Shown here: positions 19,541 through 20,595 of the stretch, in pieces | How the letters are laid out: every line of letters starts with the position of its first letter | Position numbering within the stretch: position 1 is the first letter of the stretch | Assembly: GCF_047468865.1 (NCBI RefSeq) | Contig: NZ_JBLGTV010000023.1 | Location: forward strand, 1-20,595 | Length of the DNA: 20,595 nt | Direction of reading: 5' to 3' | Origin: Castellaniella hirudinis_A | GTDB taxonomy: Bacteria; Pseudomonadota; Gammaproteobacteria; Burkholderiales; Burkholderiaceae_B | Notes under the pieces: generated by a model | What the model saw: only the letters and a program-made list of their open reading frames with translations | Databases searched by the model: none | What the model was told of the DNA's origin: nothing | Translations under genes and position numbers: made by a program

Positions 19541-19657
19541 CACAAGTCCTAAGTTACGCGACAGGCTGCCGCCCTGCCCTTTTCCTGGCGTTTTCTTGTC
19601 GCGTGTTTTAGTCGCATAAAGTAGAATACTTGCGACTAGAACCGGAGACATTACGCC
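19541..19657 (+). other. res: res recombination site and resolvase promoter region
   Basis: Just ahead of the resolvase gene lies a 28-bp dyad (19610-19637) with arms AGTCGCA and TGCGACT, a typical resolvase subsite and probably the crossover site. Further half-site motifs (CGCGACAGG near 19557-19565, TTGTCGCG at 19596-19603) suggest the other subsites. Joining the DNA across the integron restores CTTGTTTTGTCGCACAAG, an additional dyad that the integron splits. A TAGAAT at 19622-19627 may be the resolvase -10 element, so resolvase probably represses itself. Confidence 0.75.
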
Positions 19658-20344
19658 ATGAACAAGAGCGCCGCCGCTGGCCTGCTGGGCTATGCCCGCG
19701 TCAGCACCGACGACCAGGACTTGACCAACCAACGGGCCGAACTGCACGCGGCCGGCTGCACCAAGCTGTTTTCCGAGAAGATCACCGGCACCAGGCGCGA
19801 CCGCCCGGAGCTGGCCAGGATGCTTGACCACCTACGCCCTGGCGACGTTGTGACAGTGACCAGGCTAGACCGCCTGGCCCGCAGCACCCGCGACCTACTG
19901 GACATTGCCGAGCGCATCCAGGAGGCCGGCGCGGGCCTGCGTAGCCTGGCAGAGCCGTGGGCCGACACCACCACGCCGGCCGGCCGCATGGTGTTGACCG
20001 TGTTCGCCGGCATTGCCGAGTTCGAGCGTTCCCTAATCATCGACCGCACCCGGAGCGGGCGCGAGGCCGCCAAGGCCCGAGGCGTGAAGTTTGGCCCCCG
20101 CCCTACCCTCACCCCGGCACAGATCGCGCACGCCCGCGAGCTGATCGACCAGGAAGGCCGCACCGTGAAAGAGGCGGCTGCACTGCTTGGCGTGCATCGC
20201 TCGACCCTGTACCGCGCACTTGAGCGCAGCGAGGAAGTGACGCCCACCGAGGCCAGGCGGCGCGGTGCCTTCCGTGAGGACGCATTGACCGAGGCCGACG
20301 CCCTGGCGGCCGCCGAGAATGAACGCCAAGAGGAACAAGCATGA
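19658..20344 (+). CDS. Serine resolvase for plasmid multimer resolution
   Basis: This 228-residue serine recombinase resolves plasmid dimers at the upstream res site. The catalytic serine is Ser16 (GYARVSTDDQDLTNQ); the conserved VVTVTRLDRLARSTRDLL and FERSLIIDRTRSGREAAKARG segments follow. The C-terminal helix-turn-helix is TVKEAAALLGVHRSTLYRAL (about 174-193). It ends in an acidic Glu-rich tail longer than in Tn3 resolvases. It resembles ParA of the RK2 multimer-resolution system and is the resolvase carried on pVS1 vectors. It overlaps the next ORF by ATGA. The ATG at 19658 follows CCGGAGAC with a rather long spacing. Confidence 0.95.
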   Translation: MNKSAAAGLLGYARVSTDDQDLTNQRAELHAAGCTKLFSEKITGTRRDRPELARMLDHLRPGDVVTVTRLDRLARSTRDLLDIAERIQEAGAGLRSLAEPWADTTTPAGRMVLTVFAGIAEFERSLIIDRTRSGREAAKARGVKFGPRPTLTPAQIAHARELIDQEGRTVKEAAALLGVHRSTLYRALERSEEVTPTEARRRGAFREDALTEADALAAAENERQEEQA

Positions 20345-20556
20345 AACCGCACCAGGACGGCCAGGACGAACCGTTTTTCATTACCGAAGAGATCGAGGCG
20401 GAGATGATCGCGGCCGGGTACGTGTTCGAGCCGCCCGCGCACGTCTCAACCGTGCGGCTGCATGAAATCCTGGCCGGTTTGTCTGATGCCAAGCTGGCGG
20501 CCTGGCCGGCCAGCTTGGCCGCTGAAGAAACCGAGCGCCGCCGTCTAAAAAGGTGA
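20341..20556 (+). CDS. Small acidic protein coupled to the resolvase
   Basis: I do not recognise a function for this 71-residue protein. It is acidic at the N terminus (DGQDEPFFITEEIEAEMIAAG) and ends in a basic stretch (ERRRLKR). It starts inside the resolvase stop (ATGA), so the two are translated together. On the closed circle it ends at base 38 and is followed 22 bp later by the -35 hexamer of the staA promoter. It could modulate resolvase or partition, but the sequence does not show this. Confidence 0.8.
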   Translation: MKPHQDGQDEPFFITEEIEAEMIAAGYVFEPPAHVSTVRLHEILAGLSDAKLAAWPASLAAEETERRRLKR

Positions 20557-20595
20557 TGTGTATTTGAGTAAAACAGCTTGCGTCATGCGGTCGCT
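20519..20595. repeat. Terminal overlap showing circularity (copy 2)
   Basis: Identical to bases 1-77. It holds the end of the small ORF and the first part of the staA promoter. One of the two copies should be removed for a correct circular sequence. Confidence 0.95.

Overview
The window is an almost complete circular plasmid of about 20.5 kb. Bases 1-77 are identical to bases 20519-20595, so the molecule closes at 20,518 bp and one gene runs across the join. The backbone (ParA-like StaA, RepA, four 21-bp iterons, a serine resolvase) is the broad-host-range pVS1 replicon known from Pseudomonas aeruginosa. I recognise this from memory; no search was run. GC-rich coding sequence, RK2-like transfer genes and a class 1 integron fit a Pseudomonas or other proteobacterial host. 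Original pVS1 is remembered as about 30 kb with mercury resistance; no mer genes are present here.

Layout: 60-990 is the partition operon (promoter, staA, staB). 989-2256 is the replication operon: 8-bp tandem repeats, a perfect IncP KorB operator, an unlisted 47-residue zinc-finger ORF, and repA. 2270-2517 is oriV. 2518-3027 is gene-free. 3028-4023 is autoregulated kfrA. 4024-6795 is the mobilisation block: an inverted repeat, an RK2-type oriT, traJ, traI. 6822-10239 is a short operon with trbJ, trbK, trbL and a small unknown gene, ending at a terminator. 10239-10933 is a convergent ParDE-like toxin-antitoxin pair. 11011-19535 is a cassette-less class 1 integron of the In0 type, read backwards: IRt, tniA, truncated tniB, IS1326-like element, orf5, sul1, qacEdelta1, attI1, intI1, IRi. 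It has a perfect 5-bp target duplication (TGTCG). 19541-20556 is the res site, the resolvase and a small ORF, leading across the circle join into the partition promoter.

How it works together: RepA and oriV replicate the plasmid, StaA/StaB and the resolvase keep it stable, and the toxin-antitoxin pair penalises loss. TraI/TraJ/oriT allow mobilisation but almost all of the mating apparatus is missing, so transfer needs a helper. Nearly every non-replication module (oriT, traJ, traI, kfrA, trbJKL, parDE, resolvase) resembles IncP-1 plasmids such as RK2. Two perfect KorB operators are present, although no KorB gene is seen. The most interesting reading is that this is a satellite of IncP plasmids: it may sense a resident IncP helper through KorB, use its transfer channel, and carry its entry-exclusion genes. 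The integron adds sulfonamide resistance and a truncated biocide exporter, and is an empty cassette platform with a weak cassette promoter.
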